Positions 24,301 through 36,500 of a stretch of DNA of 64,000 bases are shown one piece after another. Numbering within the stretch: position 1 is the first letter of the stretch; every line of letters starts with the position of its first letter. Source of the DNA: Tubiluchus corallicola (Eukaryota; Priapulida; Priapulimorpha; Priapulimorphida; Tubiluchidae); contig JAQGDQ010000116.1 in the NCBI GenBank assembly GCA_030141605.1, positions 1 through 64,000 on the forward strand. Reading direction: 5' to 3'. The position numbers were made by a program, and so were the translations under genes. A model generated the notes under the pieces. The model made no database searches. It was not told the DNA's origin and was given only the letters and a program-made list of their open reading frames with translations.

Positions 24301-26949
24301 ATTTTATACCTCAGTAACACTTCCAAAACCCAAGTTCAATATGGCTTTGAGAAGACTCTTCACTCCTTCCTCACTCTTCATATAAGTTTCATAAGGAACA
24401 GTAGAAGAATCATAGAGTGGTTTTACACTATTGCCATTCCAAAAAGTTTTCTGGTTTTGTTTTACTTGCTTATATCCATCGTAACTATTCTTAATCAGCC
24501 ACTGCACATTATATGATGATGTGTGTCCATCTTCCCCTATAGAAAGAGCAACAGAAATATATCTTCAAGTAAAAAAATGGGGTATAGTACCAATCATTAC
24601 ATAACAAGCTGTTAACATAAATTTTAATAAAAATGATTTCATCTGATAACTAATAGGTATCTGAAAAGCCCAACCAGTAGAAATTAACAGGCAATAAAGA
24701 GTACTGAAATCTGTTCTGATTTTAGAAATTCATAGGGTGTTCTCAATAAAAGTAACAAACTTTTTATTCACAAAGCACATTCATATAAACAGTTATAATA
24801 TTAGAACCAGTGCAAAATTGCAAAAGGGAGTTATAAAGATACAAAAGGAAGTTATAAAAAGAAACCTGTAAGCTTGTGAAATGTCATACATTTGATTCAT
24901 ACATCTTTGATTACATGTATATTTATTTCTGTTAGCAATGAAAAAAGCTGTGGTCAGATAACATTTTTTAGCATTACTATGTCAACATATCAGGAAGAAA
25001 TCTTAGGAACATTGAAATGCATTAACCTTACATTCAACTGTACCATCCCCACTTCCAATTCTGTTACTTTATTATTTTTATTTATTTGAGTAGCATAAAT
25101 ATTATTCCACTTAAGGAAGCATAATTAAGTAGCTCATTTGCATATCCTAGTGAATGAAGGCCAAACTTGGAGTGTGTTTAGCTGAGAACTCAAACTAGTG
25201 GTGGGGCTGGTAGTAAATGGATGGGTGATCACTTGGAAATTTGCTTCTACCTGTGTTTATATACTGTGCTATACTTGACATCTTGCTGAAGGAGAAGGTT
25301 TGAGCTTTCAAATGGGAGCTAAGAGAGATGTCTGCTGAACCAGTATCTAACCTTAGAATACAATACCAGATAACTAGCTGGTTCCAGTCCTGTTACAAAG
25401 GTATATCCATATTTTTATAACGTCTGGCCAAGTATGAACTAATTAGCTATATAGATATATTCATTTTTCTTTCTAACAACAAATTGAATAATAACTCAGA
25501 ATAAGCTGAACTTCAGTAATTTGACTCAAAAGGCAGGATGGTACTCAAAATGTGTTAGAAATTCTAATGCCCTAGTTTTAGACTTACATGTAAGTAGCAA
25601 GGAACCATCACTCTGGTTAATGTTTTTTGGTTTGATACTTGTCTTCAGATTGAAAGTGTCAAAATTTCGCTGAAAAGTGTAACTGTTATAACATTCCTGT
25701 AAAAAGAACACACTTGCATTAAATTAGGATCAGAGCACAAAAATCCATTATAATGCTAATTAAAAAAATGACTTAATGTTGACAACACATCTAAAATATG
25801 CATGACAGTACATGCATAAGAAGGTTTGCCAAATGCACAGTACAAATACAAATATAAGAAATTAATTTAACTGCTATATTTCACAGACTGCTTGAAGGTC
25901 AGAATGACTGACAACAAGGTAGTGTAAATGTACAAGGTGTTCCAAAAGACGGGGCATTATGAAATAGTCGTATATTACACCATTTAATCCATCCATATTG
26001 TCTACCATATTGTTTCTTTTTGGAAAAGCTTGTATTAAGTGTTTATTTTTTTCAAATCCAATTCTCATGCTGACCATACAGCAAAAAATACTGTAGGGTT
26101 CTAATCAACCAACATACTCAGTAGCTTTGGAGAACAAAGTTGTGATTAAGCACCAGGAAACTCATAAGCTTAAAGACACCACTTTGGAAATTTTTGGTAG
26201 TACTTTAACCCTGAAAATTGATATCCATATTTGCTTAGTTGCTTTCTAAAATGCTAGCAGCAAAATCATCTACCAGCACTTTGCTTTGAGTGGCTATTGA
26301 GGCAAAACAGGTGAAAGACAACTATCAGGGCAGTAATGACAATCAATGGCATTTTCATAAATTATGTGTCAATATAGCAAGAGAAACAAACATTACTTCA
26401 CAATAACAATGATCTCGCAACCACATGTAGTTTAGCCGTAGCGGAGAATTCAGCCCTGAAATGCTGAGTTCCAAATATGCCCCTTTATCATTCATTGTTG
26501 TCAATGAAGATGATGCATCTGATTGCAAGGTGCTAAATGAATGAGAATGCCTATATACCACAGGCCTGATAAGTGAACAGGCATTCGTAGAAGCTGTGAT
26601 ATTCAGCAACAGACATTTCTTTCTCTGATGAAAGGTACGAAGCAGTAAGATGCTAAATGACCTAAGAACAAGAAAAATTGCAATTAAAAATACGACTGAC
26701 AAAGTGACAAATCTAAAACAGTCAATAAATCAATGCATTTGAGTCCTGCTGAGTGAAATTTAGTAAAGAAGTAGAAGTAGTAAAAAATTTTTATGATGAT
26801 TATATACATAAAAAATAACATTAACCAATTTAGCCTGCATCATATTTTCTTTCATGGTAGTAGATGTGCCACGTATAACTGGGTAGATAACACAGTTACA
26901 GCTACACACGTTTCTATCAGCTGTATATCAGGTAATACTTCTGTATCAT
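18097..26949 (-). CDS. TMLHE: Trimethyllysine dioxygenase, mitochondrial
   Basis: Fe(II)/2-oxoglutarate-dependent hydroxylase of N6-trimethyllysine, the first step of carnitine biosynthesis in mitochondria. Minus-strand exons: 26949-26939 (probable), 26661-26397, 25696-25588, 24536-24310, 22212-22037, 20133-20043, 19599-19451, 18364-18097. The model gives 431 residues; vertebrate proteins are about 420. Residues 1-55 are rich in Arg/Ser/Leu and look like a mitochondrial presequence. LNYMWLRDHC and TWEDGHTSSYNVQWLIKNSY belong to the N-terminal gamma-butyrobetaine-hydroxylase-like domain. The catalytic domain has the iron triad His252 and Asp254 (AHTDSTY) with His400 (DNWRVMHGR), and Arg409 in KFTGKREVCGCY as the likely 2-oxoglutarate contact. 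It could in principle be the paralogue BBOX1, but the WQFTSD and DTAYT motifs and the presequence favour TMLHE. The first coding exon is the least certain part. Confidence 0.92.
20331..21060 (-). mobile_element. Non-LTR retrotransposon fragment: RT thumb and C-terminus
   Basis: In TMLHE intron sequence between the exons at 22037 and 20133, reading minus. The pieces, in order, are DTTFIEIYTDNISDFQ..VIQW (about 20960-21050); LLGLTIQNDLIWHAHVESM, FKKASFSMNDLLKIYMSLVR and VTEYAVRVW (about 20660-20880); then LPPERNRTYSTHDPNLFGLP and KCKNSFMPW (20331-20645). These are the post-palm blocks of CR1/Rex-like LINEs. Frame shifts separate them. Confidence 0.82.
22037..22212 (-). CDS. TMLHE: TMLHE exon with the HxD iron-binding motif
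   Basis: A 176-nt exon carrying KVWQFTSDSRRSDTAYTNIS and AHTDSTY. His and Asp of the HTD are two of the three iron ligands. The acceptor is TTACAG/ATG and the donor GTGG/GTAAG. Reading on past the donor gives the wrong sequence; the next exon resumes with GIQMFHCLHHDGEGG, as in the family. Confidence 0.92.
22560..23330 (-). mobile_element. Non-LTR retrotransposon fragment: RT palm with FYADD
   Basis: In the TMLHE intron upstream of the HxD exon, reading minus. Recognisable RT blocks are SSYQFGFRKNVKR, VFVDVSKAFSRDNH, VSNGVRQSSVLSPLLF, then LVNQLFYADDLVLNFS with the catalytic FYADD at about 22931-22945, and LKYLGHRYN. Stops and frame shifts make it inactive. The motif spelling differs from the 20331-21060 fragment, so it probably belongs to a second family. 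Confidence 0.85.
25150..25410 (+). mobile_element. 5S-rRNA-derived SINE (SINE3-like)
   Basis: At about 25170-25250 the sequence GGGGCTGGTAGTAAATGG and GGATGGGTGATCACTTGG-AAA matches the 3' half of eukaryotic 5S rRNA, including the C-box of the internal RNA polymerase III promoter (GGATGGG-GA-C at 25219-25230). A diverged A-box region precedes it. About 150 bp of unrelated sequence follows, as in SINEs headed by a 5S promoter. It lies in a TMLHE intron, opposite to the gene. It is too diverged to be a functional 5S gene. Confidence 0.65.
25931..26034. mobile_element. Short TA-flanked MITE
   Basis: TACAAGGTGTTCCAAAAGAC at the left pairs with TTTCTTTTTGGAAAAGCTTG-TA at the right (inverted, a few mismatches). 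This gives a 100-bp element bounded by TA dinucleotides, the hallmark of Tc1/mariner-type insertion. In a TMLHE intron. Confidence 0.5.
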
Positions 26950-27545
26950 AATAATGAATGTAGCAGTAGGCAAAATAAAATAGAGATAGAGAACTACTAC
27001 TAGATCTTTCGTTTCGATCAATATGCGACAATAAAAATTGATATTATTAACATAATTTTATTTCAGCTTCTGCATTGCATTGTTTAATGTTGCCGGGTTA
27101 CGCCAGATTTGATAACACGTAGTTTACTGTTTAAATAGCAAAATGAATCCCATAACAAAAATAAAAACAATAATAATGCCTTTAATGGTTAATAAATATA
27201 GTTTTGACTCTGATAGAGATTACCTGGTAACAGCCATGCTTACCACCTGCTACACAATCACGAAAGAGAACAAATATCTGCACTGTGTGATCGTCTACGA
27301 TACACCAAAAATTATATCCACAAAAAATCGACTGTTTAAACATTATACATCGTGTACAGCACTTCGTTTGGTATAACGCGTCTGTCTGACCACGGTGTGG
27401 CAGTGTCTGCTACATAGTGCTGTACCAGGCGGGGGGGGTGTACACTAGTGACATTTGTGGCGAAGTTTGTAACTAAAAAGTTTCAGAAATAAGTTTGGTC
27501 ACGTGGTGTAACTTTTCTGGCAAATTACTGCCAGTGGTGCACATT
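26950..27545. promoter_or_regulatory. Head-to-head intergenic region of TMLHE and RASA, probable bidirectional promoter
   Basis: Only about 600 bp separates the probable TMLHE start codon (26949, minus) from the RASA start codon (27546, plus). CpG dinucleotides and a G-run (GGCGGGGGGGG, about 27429-27438) lie towards the RASA side. A 77-codon open frame at 27143-27376 has no recognisable domain and is probably untranslated. Promoter function is inferred from position; no core motif was identified. Confidence 0.45.
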
Positions 27546-30500
27546 ATGGCGTCCAGAATGGATGTTAGAGTAGAAAAAAGTCTTCGGATTAAAATTGGTA
27601 AGTAATTTTTGCAAAATTATTTATAGAAATGCATGGATAAATGCCTTAACTTATTTAGTTTTATGATTTACCGAAAAGTTCATCTACTAATTTTATTAAA
27701 GCAACTAAATCATATTCCAAAATTATTTGCAGACAATTCGTTTTCGTCGGAATTCTCGGAGCAGTTTTAGGGAAGTTTCTTTAAGATTAAGATGGAGCGA
27801 TAGGCCTACGAAGTTAAGGTGTATGAGTGGACACCTTAGCTATACATAACTTATAAGGAGCAGGGATAATTATTTGTAGCTGATGAGCCTGTGGTGGCAA
27901 TATTAACATCTTTGTGTTCTGAAAAGTTTTTTTGAAAAATTATAAATTCTCGTTTGATGACAATGTTTTGATAATGTGCCTAATATTCGCAACTTTGAAG
28001 TTTGGTACTAAGGACTAATATTAAAGTGCTACAAAATTTTATTAAGTAAAATATCGTGTTCCACGTGAGTATTTTAGCTGACGCCTCGTACAACACAGAA
28101 ATAATTGCGCTTCTGATTTTTCATGAAATCGTTGCTTAAATTGATGGTAGCAGTCATATTGTTAATTGTGATTGTTATTATTTATTGAAAAACATAACTG
28201 TACAAAGTGTTAACCTTACATCTGGTTACTTAAAATATTTTTAAAATAATTCTTCAGTCTTTAATAGCTTTGCATCTAATAATGCTCATAGTTTGCATTG
28301 TCAATACCATGCAGTATTTTGGTTCATCTTCTGTATGTGCCCATTTTTGGACTAATTAGTTTTAACTGTGTTAGTGTTTTATCATGTGATGAACGAGGTA
28401 GTTGAATTTCTACTTAGCAGCTTTCATTGTGCTTTTCCTAGGTACACAAATACACAATGTACCCGTGATATGACCTGAAATAAGATTTATACAAATTCAA
28501 GAATTGTTGTTTGTTGATACTGTATGTGTAAATGATCTCTTCACAGGTAAAGTATACATCATAGATGGCTTACTTTAGTAGCTCTTTCATTACACACACA
28601 TACTTTGAAAAGCTTTAACAGTCCTTTACTTAAACATCCAGATCTGTTTCTTCCATCAGAGAGTTTTAGAATTTTCCATTCGCTACATCTATATATTTAG
28701 GTTTATTTTAATGTATTTTCCTTTAGTGATATACCTCACATTGAATCTTAAGGAGCCAGTCGTCATGCCACTGCAAAAATGAATTTAGACCAGTTGTCAC
28801 ACCACTGAAAAAATGAATTTAAGTCTAATTAGTATGTGCTGTTCTTTGATCTATACTTAATAATAATGTGCTACATGTTCTTATCATTTGCAGCTATTTT
28901 ACACTTGGATGCAACTTAAAATAAGCTTATAACACAAAAAGAGCGTGGTCCATATGCTTTATAGTGAACCTGGCTTTATAGTAGAGCATATTAAAAAATG
29001 AAATGCCAACTACCTGTTTTAGGCTCCATTTAATACAAAAAAAAACTATTTTCTTTCCAAGCCTGCTCCAAAGCTGTCTAATGTCATAGTGTTTTTGTAC
29101 TGCAAATGGACTTACTAGAGCTTTTCCATTTTGCAGCAGCTACTGAGTAGTACTAGTCTTAAATTCAATAGCAAAATTTAATAATCGCATGTCATTTAGC
29201 GAATTTTGTGCCAAACAATGTTGTTTCCTGTTGAGTGCTCCATAAACTACATAACTAGATAGCCTTCATCCCACCACATTTGATGAAATTTTAAAATCTG
29301 TTACTGAAAATTTCTTATCTTCTGACGACATCTACTAGACTCAAAAAAAGACTGTATTATTTTTTGATAATTTTGATAATGTGCATTTGTATTTAAGCTT
29401 CACTTTGCATTTAACAAATTTAACAAATTTTGGGGTCAAAGTAGTGTTGCTGTCCAAGTACCATCCCTAGTATTTGACATCAAAATGGAGCTCTCCAGAA
29501 AAGTCCTATAAATTTCCTGAAGTGTGTGGATTATCTCCTTTTTCATTCCCCCAGATACATTAGAAATTCAACTAACTTCAATGAAATTTCCAGATTTTGA
29601 AACATGGCAAAGCTGTGTAACAGCCTCTGAATGAAGGTCATCTGAATGAAATAATCTTGACCAAATGGGTTATGCGAGTTGTTTGACTGGATTTCCAGTT
29701 TAAGTCACAGAAAACAAAATTGTCAGCATTTCTAACAAATTTATTATTGCGAGAAGAAACCAACAATTAACCTATGATAGAAATGGTGTTTTCAAAGATT
29801 ACCTTGTGCAATGTGTCTTTTATTAAAAATGACTTACCATCAAAGCAATAAATGTTCTGTAATACTAAATTTATGCTGTACATGTGCTGTGGAAAATGTC
29901 TTCGTATATATGGGAAAATAGTGCATATAAGAAATTAATCCTCTGCAATTACTTCGCGAGAAAATCTATGGTAAACTTTTCACCTCCTAGAGGAGCGGTT
30001 GTCTGTATTCTATTTCCACTGAACGATTATCATTTTGAGCAGGTTACTTATTATGTGTACCTTCAATGTGTTGGGTTGCTGCCCATTACTCAGACAAGTT
30101 TCACAGGAAATGCTTTCACTTCACTATACAAAGGCACTACCATTATGATTTCGATGGCTTTCAAACTTTTATTCGCCTGGTTAGCTGAAATTCTAGTAGC
30201 TGGGTGACCAGTTGTGTCAGTTGATTCCCCTAGTTGTGACAGTTGACTCATTTCACAATTTTACGCTAATTTGTTTAAAAAGATTTTTCATAGCGTCCAT
30301 AGTTTTGCAAAAATTCTAACCTTTCTTGGAACTTTGTGATGCATTTACAATACAGTGGATTGATTCTCACACTTTTTACTGAAATGTCAAGCCAAGTAGA
30401 CTTGACTTTTGTACTTTTTTGTTTTATGGAGTGTAAGAGTTGGATGGCTAGATTTTTTTATTAAAAGCTGAAAGAACCATATCACATGAGCTGAGTTTGA

Positions 30501-33500
30501 TGGAGTATTTTACTTGTGTTACATTTTTTAAAAAGTAATTTCTTCAGACATTCATAGAGCTGATAAGCTATGACAGTGTTCTTTGTCTCCTTTTTTTTAA
30601 AATTTGCCTTTAAAGATTTTTATCTTAAAGTTATGTCTAGATGAGATGAATCTGAAGGGATTCATCAGTCAGTTATAAAAACTGTGTTAAAAGTTTTGGA
30701 ATTTTGCTGTAGATGCTTCTGTCTTTCACACAGACGTTGAAGTTTTATATTAAATAGCATGAGTGTACTTGCCCATGTCAATGTACTGGAGTTATTGCCC
30801 AATCTCATTTATTTGGTCTTCTGTGTGATGTATCATGTTTGCCAATATTGTTAAATAAATTGTGCCTGTCTCTGCTATAAATGCACGTCAAGAACTCCTG
30901 CAACAAAAATTATCAGCTTAACTGATCTCATTCAAATAGACAAGTTGGTACATGAAATATAACATCACTTTTCTGACCGGAACTTGATATTTGCCAGTGA
31001 ATTTGTATTACAAGTTTCATAGCCTATTTTGATTTGCGTACTGGAGGAACATTTTAGTATTTAACTGAGTAGACGTTTGACATTTTACGTGGAAAAGATT
31101 GTTTTTTTTTTGCTTGAAGGAGAGTTCATTTTTTCATCTTTAAATACAATGTTCATGTTACGAGCGGGTTTAAAGTTTTCAAGCCAACTAGGCGAATTTT
31201 TATTTTTATGAAAAGATTTGATTCGTGGTTTTATTACGTTTTACATTGAACTGGTTTGCATATGAATTTATTATAAAGTTTTTAGTGCAACAGTTTCTTG
31301 TTAGGGACTAGGCCTATGTATAATAAACCAACTTATATTGTTAGAACATTTATTTACATAAAAATTTAGATTAATAATAGTATTAGTATAAAAACTTTAT
31401 AGTCTTAAACACTTCCCCAAAACAGATTACCGATCAGGGTAAAGCTCCTGTGGTGGTAATACAATACATGCTGCCTGCAGTATAGTACTTTATAGACAAG
31501 TGAAGATTCAAGATGAAGTTAAGCAAAATAAATTATAGTATAGTGAACACTGAAATTTTGTACATGATCAGTTAACAAGTGTCGAAAGAGACTTTTTATG
31601 CATTTTAAACATTTGAACTGTTCCAAATACGTTGTAAACATTTTTTGCTGGTAGTTTTGCCTCGTTGCTCCGCCTTTAGAATCTCATGGGCTTGTCTATT
31701 TTATTAGAGAAACTTGGATGAAACAAATTTTACGACCTCCTCTGCTGACTAGGAAGGAGAGTTATTTTAGTTTTACGGTTGCTGTGCATCTGTCCGAGTT
31801 TACTGAGCATTGTAAACTATTTACCTAACGAGGAGATTGAACCTCGAGTCTAACAAAATAGGAATTTTTAGTCATCGTGTCTTTGGTGCCTAAACATTTG
31901 GCGCCTGTTCTTTTGCATTAAATGGTTCTTGATCTTTATAGTAGAATTGGAATGCCTTTATAGAAGAAATTTGTGAGCATGAACCAGGATTTCACAAAAC
32001 TGAATTTTGTCAGCTTTCCCGTGCCCTACTAAGATGAAGAAGCATTCTGTAGTTCGTCAAAAATTAAAACATTTTTGCTGATTTAAATGCGTTCTTACTG
32101 AAATATTACATCTGTGATTCTGTGTAAACTTGATTATAAATGTTTTTTCTCACTACTCGTCCTTCATAAGTATTATTTCTAGCGTAGCGGTTGCGAGATG
32201 TCACACTTATTGTTGTGGTTTAAAAACGCGCAGTTATTGATGTTGATTTTATTTTTGAGCTTATAACAAAAATTTAAGCTAACACTAAGCAATATTTGTT
32301 TAGCGTTGGCAAATATATGTTTTGGGGTTGTGGTTGGCTTATGTGGGTCAGCTCATGAATGGGATGTATGTAGTAGTACAGTGTAGCCAATCAGTGCTTG
32401 TTGGAAAGGCTGTAGGCGTTCATTGATGAATTCTTTCATTTTCTACAGCAAGCTATAGTGCGATTGTTGACAGAGCAAACCATTCATGACTACACGCATC
32501 AGCGGATGTGGCTTGCAACACCTAGCATAATCGTCTTAATATAATTTCGCTTTATGGAGGATTTTTTTCAAATATGATTTCCTGAATGGCCGTTTGTTGC
32601 TGTGGCGTGCAGTGAATGGGGCCCAGTTTTAAAAATGCTGCGTTCGTTAATTAGAGGTCGTGGCATCAGTGTTTGTTGCTGGGCAAAGCTGTTGCTTCTA
32701 AAAAAAATTTTGACATGTCAGGGTATAACTATATGTAAATATTTTTGTGTCAAAAGTATGGCTGTCTAGCTCAGATTGTGTTACAATTAAGTTTAGTTTG
32801 GCCTCAAAATTTACTTTTGCTCAAAATTAATTAGGGTTTGGGTGGGCGAACGCACGAAAATGTATGGCTGACCATCCTATGTGGATATTGGTAAGAATAC
32901 GTCGTATACTCTGTCCAGTGACAATTCACGTTGATCTATTAAAACTGCTAGGGCGTTACATTTTGACAGAAAATAATCACTTCCTATTCAAGGAAAACTC
33001 CCCTCAACTTTTGTGCACGAGATGGCTTGTTCGTAGCTAGGTAAGGGCTGAGTGACTTACGTCTGGAAATGGAAATAAGAAGTTTCTTTAATGCTAAAAC
33101 TTTACTTTGTTCCGAAATAAAAGTATAAGAAAAGTATTCAATCATTTACACCTGTTCCGCGTAGAAACTTATTTTTTGTGAGTATTTAAAATTACAACAT
33201 TCAATAGAGTGTCACTGATGTTCGCTTTTACGTTCGCTTTACACCATGCTACTTGTACTAACTGTAGTTATGTAAGCACTATTTCATATGAGCAATATTG
33301 CAGCGTTTTAGCGATAATTGAATGATACAGTTCGTAACCTCGTGTTGGTACTGCTGTATGTATTATCATGTCAGGCAAGGGATTGGCTCTACGCCAAATA
33401 TTAACTTATCAAAGCCTATCCTAAATGTAGTAACGCAACAGAACTTGTGACTGTCATCATAACTTGGGCATACTAGGTCGCTAGTTAAAGCACCGCGATT

Positions 33501-36500
33501 TCGGCACAGTACTTAGACAAAATGATTTGATCCAAACTTACTATATAATTTAGATTTGTTTGTATTGGGTGATTCAAGGTCGCATGCGTGTGATTATTTT
33601 GTTATTTCAGCTACTTATACAATGTATAGTGTTGGTTACAGTAACTATAATGTTGACCAAGGTTAACCTAAATTCTTCAAAAATTTGTGTGTTTAATTTT
33701 TCGTCTGAAATTAATGTTTACGTTTGTTCATCAAATTAGGTTGCATTAGTATAGTCAGTATAGAGTCAATGATGGTCTTTACATTTGCGTTTTTTCCATG
33801 CAACAAACTGGTAACTGCTAACGTCGTAAAAATGTGATACAGAAACTCACTAAAATGACGGTAAAATGGTACGCTACGTCGAATACAGAGACGTGCCAAA
33901 AGTTGGAAAGAACTGTTTGTAGTAGAAATGATAGCAGTTAGTTATTTTTTCTACAAACTCCGCCCGTTTTCGATGTCTTTTATAGTTTTTGCCTCATTGG
34001 TATTTCTAACTTTTTATGTTCGATTGACTATTGCCTCTTTACTATTCAAACATATATTTTTAACTGTAAATTTGGTTACGGCAATCATAAACTAAACACC
34101 AAATTATCGGCTAACACTCGCCATATAATCGGCTTCGTTCATGTGTATGCTATATTGAGTATAGCGTAAGGTGCTTCCTGCTTTAGTTGCTTTTTCCTGT
34201 TGGAATAATACGCCTTGAACAACATCTTCTGTTCTCAATTTCCGTGCACGGCTAATGCATCTCAGCTGATAACCAAATCCCATTTAGTGATGGTTTGGCA
34301 ATGACAGACTGTAGCGTGGGTGGACATGAGATAGGCAGGTGCTTGAACTGCTACAAGCTGGTGGTTCAGTAATCATCATATTATAAAGTTGAGTTTAAAT
34401 TCAGAAGGAAATACAAACTGCTATGAAACTTATCGCCAACTATTATCACGCGCCATTGTTTAGATCTTTAGAATGATCAATCTCGGTACTAAACCCACAT
34501 TCTCTTAAACGGGAAGCAGATGAGATTATTGCTGTATCGTAGATTAATCGAGTCACTTATCGAAAACTTGTGTAATATTTGTCAGGCGTTGCTGTAGCAC
34601 ATATAAATTCATCTTGTGCCAGAATTTGAAGCATGTATGAAGTTTGAAGCATGTTTTGAATATTCATTGTTTTTGTATTAAGCAAGTTCATTCTTTTGCT
34701 AAACTATGTTAGTGTAACTTATTATGCTTAATTTCATATGACTAGTTTCAATGACACAGCCTCTTGTAATATGCAGCAGTGCTATCAATTAAAATTGAAT
34801 GCACGTCTAAAGTTATAGTGCAAGAATTTCAAGATCGAATAAGGACAGCCTAATATTTTCTAGCTCTTATTCTAGATGGTAACCTTATTTAAAAAACATT
34901 TTTCATAATTTCAATACAAATGTGGGTAATATTTAAATTTTAAAAATCCGCTTCGTTGAATTTTTTGTATCTTTGGTGTGTGAAAGTGTGAAATCAAGTC
35001 TGAGGCCGTTGCCCCGCTGTAACGTACATGCGCGTGTACTATTTTAGGCGTAAAATAATGAATGACATGTGTTTGTACTGTACAGACGAGCTGAACGATA
35101 ATCTTGTTTTAAATATTGTGTCAATCTACGCAATTCATTGATAAGTTCATGTTTTACACACACATAATTTCCTCATTTTCTCCTCGACAAGTAGAACGCT
35201 TTCTGATGCGCTCTAGTTTTCGGAATCCATTATTTTGTTACCGGAATCACGTGTTTATAGCAGTATTTCTTGTTTTTAAGTTTTCTTTCTGATGTCGCAA
35301 CTAAAACAAACACTGTACACGGGGAGGCGTGGGCCTTATCGTCCTGGGTCCACAGTTTAGGCTTAGGTGAACAAGCAAACTATGATTTCTGACTCTCGGC
35401 TGCGAGCATGAGCATAATTAAAGTTTTTTTAATTGTAAAATCTTCTCGCCGTATAGGCCGGTTTTGGTAATGCGTTGTAGGTTTACCGAAGTTCTCTGGC
35501 ACAAACTTCTTGACATTTTGTCCCATTATTTCCTCGTTTTATGTACTATAAATTATTATTTGAACCAGACCGGCCCACAAGTGTATAGGTGTGTAGGCGT
35601 GAGAACGGATGGACGAAATTACCTGTCATAATTGTGTTATTAGCGTTATTTACAAATTAAAACGGATGGGTGAAATGCTGGCGGGCGGTCAAAATACCAC
35701 CGGTTAAAAGATCACCAGACAAAGGACTATCGGTCAGACTGGTAATTTTAATTTTTTTTAATGTACAGCGTCATGAATTTTTATGCACAAAAACAATATT
35801 TTGGCTTAGTGAGTAATAGATACTGACAAATAATGCGGAACTTTATAGTTAGCCTCTGCAAATTTACCTCATCAACAATACAATTACCTCATCACAAAGC
35901 AAAATTTATCTCAAATTGTTTTTTAGGTTGACATTTGCTCGGCCTGCTAATTTTATGTGGTGAACCTTTAATCGGTGGTCCTTTGTCTTTCCAGACGAAT
36001 CTTTGATCAATGGTCCTTTAGTCGATGGAACACTCAATAACATGGGACCTACAGTTCGTAAGACCACCGGTCATAGGACGCTACGGACAAAGGGCCACCA
36101 GTTTTTTTTACTGGTGGCCCTTTTGTCCGTAGCGCCCTATGACCGGTGGTCCTTCGAAGTCTTTGAGCTACACCCGAAATGCAGCCTATAAATGCGAGAG
36201 TCGTGTGCTGCCATTGCTATTGTGTCCGGGAGCAGCAATCAGCAGGATTACCATTCCGTTCGTATTTTAACAGCAGACCAATGTTCATCTCAATGTTTTA
36301 ACAACATGAAACGCTTGTTTTAACTTTACCGCTTTCCTTATCACTAGTAGAAATGATCACCTAATACAATGTTTTTCATGCCGCAAACGAGAAAGCTTTA
36401 TTTTATTAAAAAAAAACTTTCATACGTCGAAATTCAAGCGTTTTTTGTTTTCGAATTGTATAAAATTACAGAGACCAAAATAAAAATTTCACACCGAAAA

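Noticed and set aside
24735-24880. AGGGTGTTCTCAATAAAAGT as a mariner terminus
   Set aside because: No inverted partner was found nearby, so a transposon call is not supported.
26398-26702. A 115-codon hydrophobic-leader frame as the TMLHE N-terminus
   Set aside because: The first codon is TTG, not ATG, and the hydrophobic leader is the polypyrimidine tract before an AG acceptor at 26662-26663. A spliced start at 26949 fits better.
29884-30207. Plus-strand 107-codon frame in RASA intron 1
   Set aside because: No recognisable family, no flanking splice-consistent exons; length is within chance for a 10-kb intron.
31800-31900. tRNA-like T-arm (CGAGGTTCAATC on the minus strand)
   Set aside because: The T-loop would be 8 nt, and no matching acceptor, D or anticodon stems could be placed.
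36003-36191. Plus-strand 62-codon frame
   Set aside because: It spans the hairpin module; both arms are translated as repeated motifs, which marks it as non-coding.
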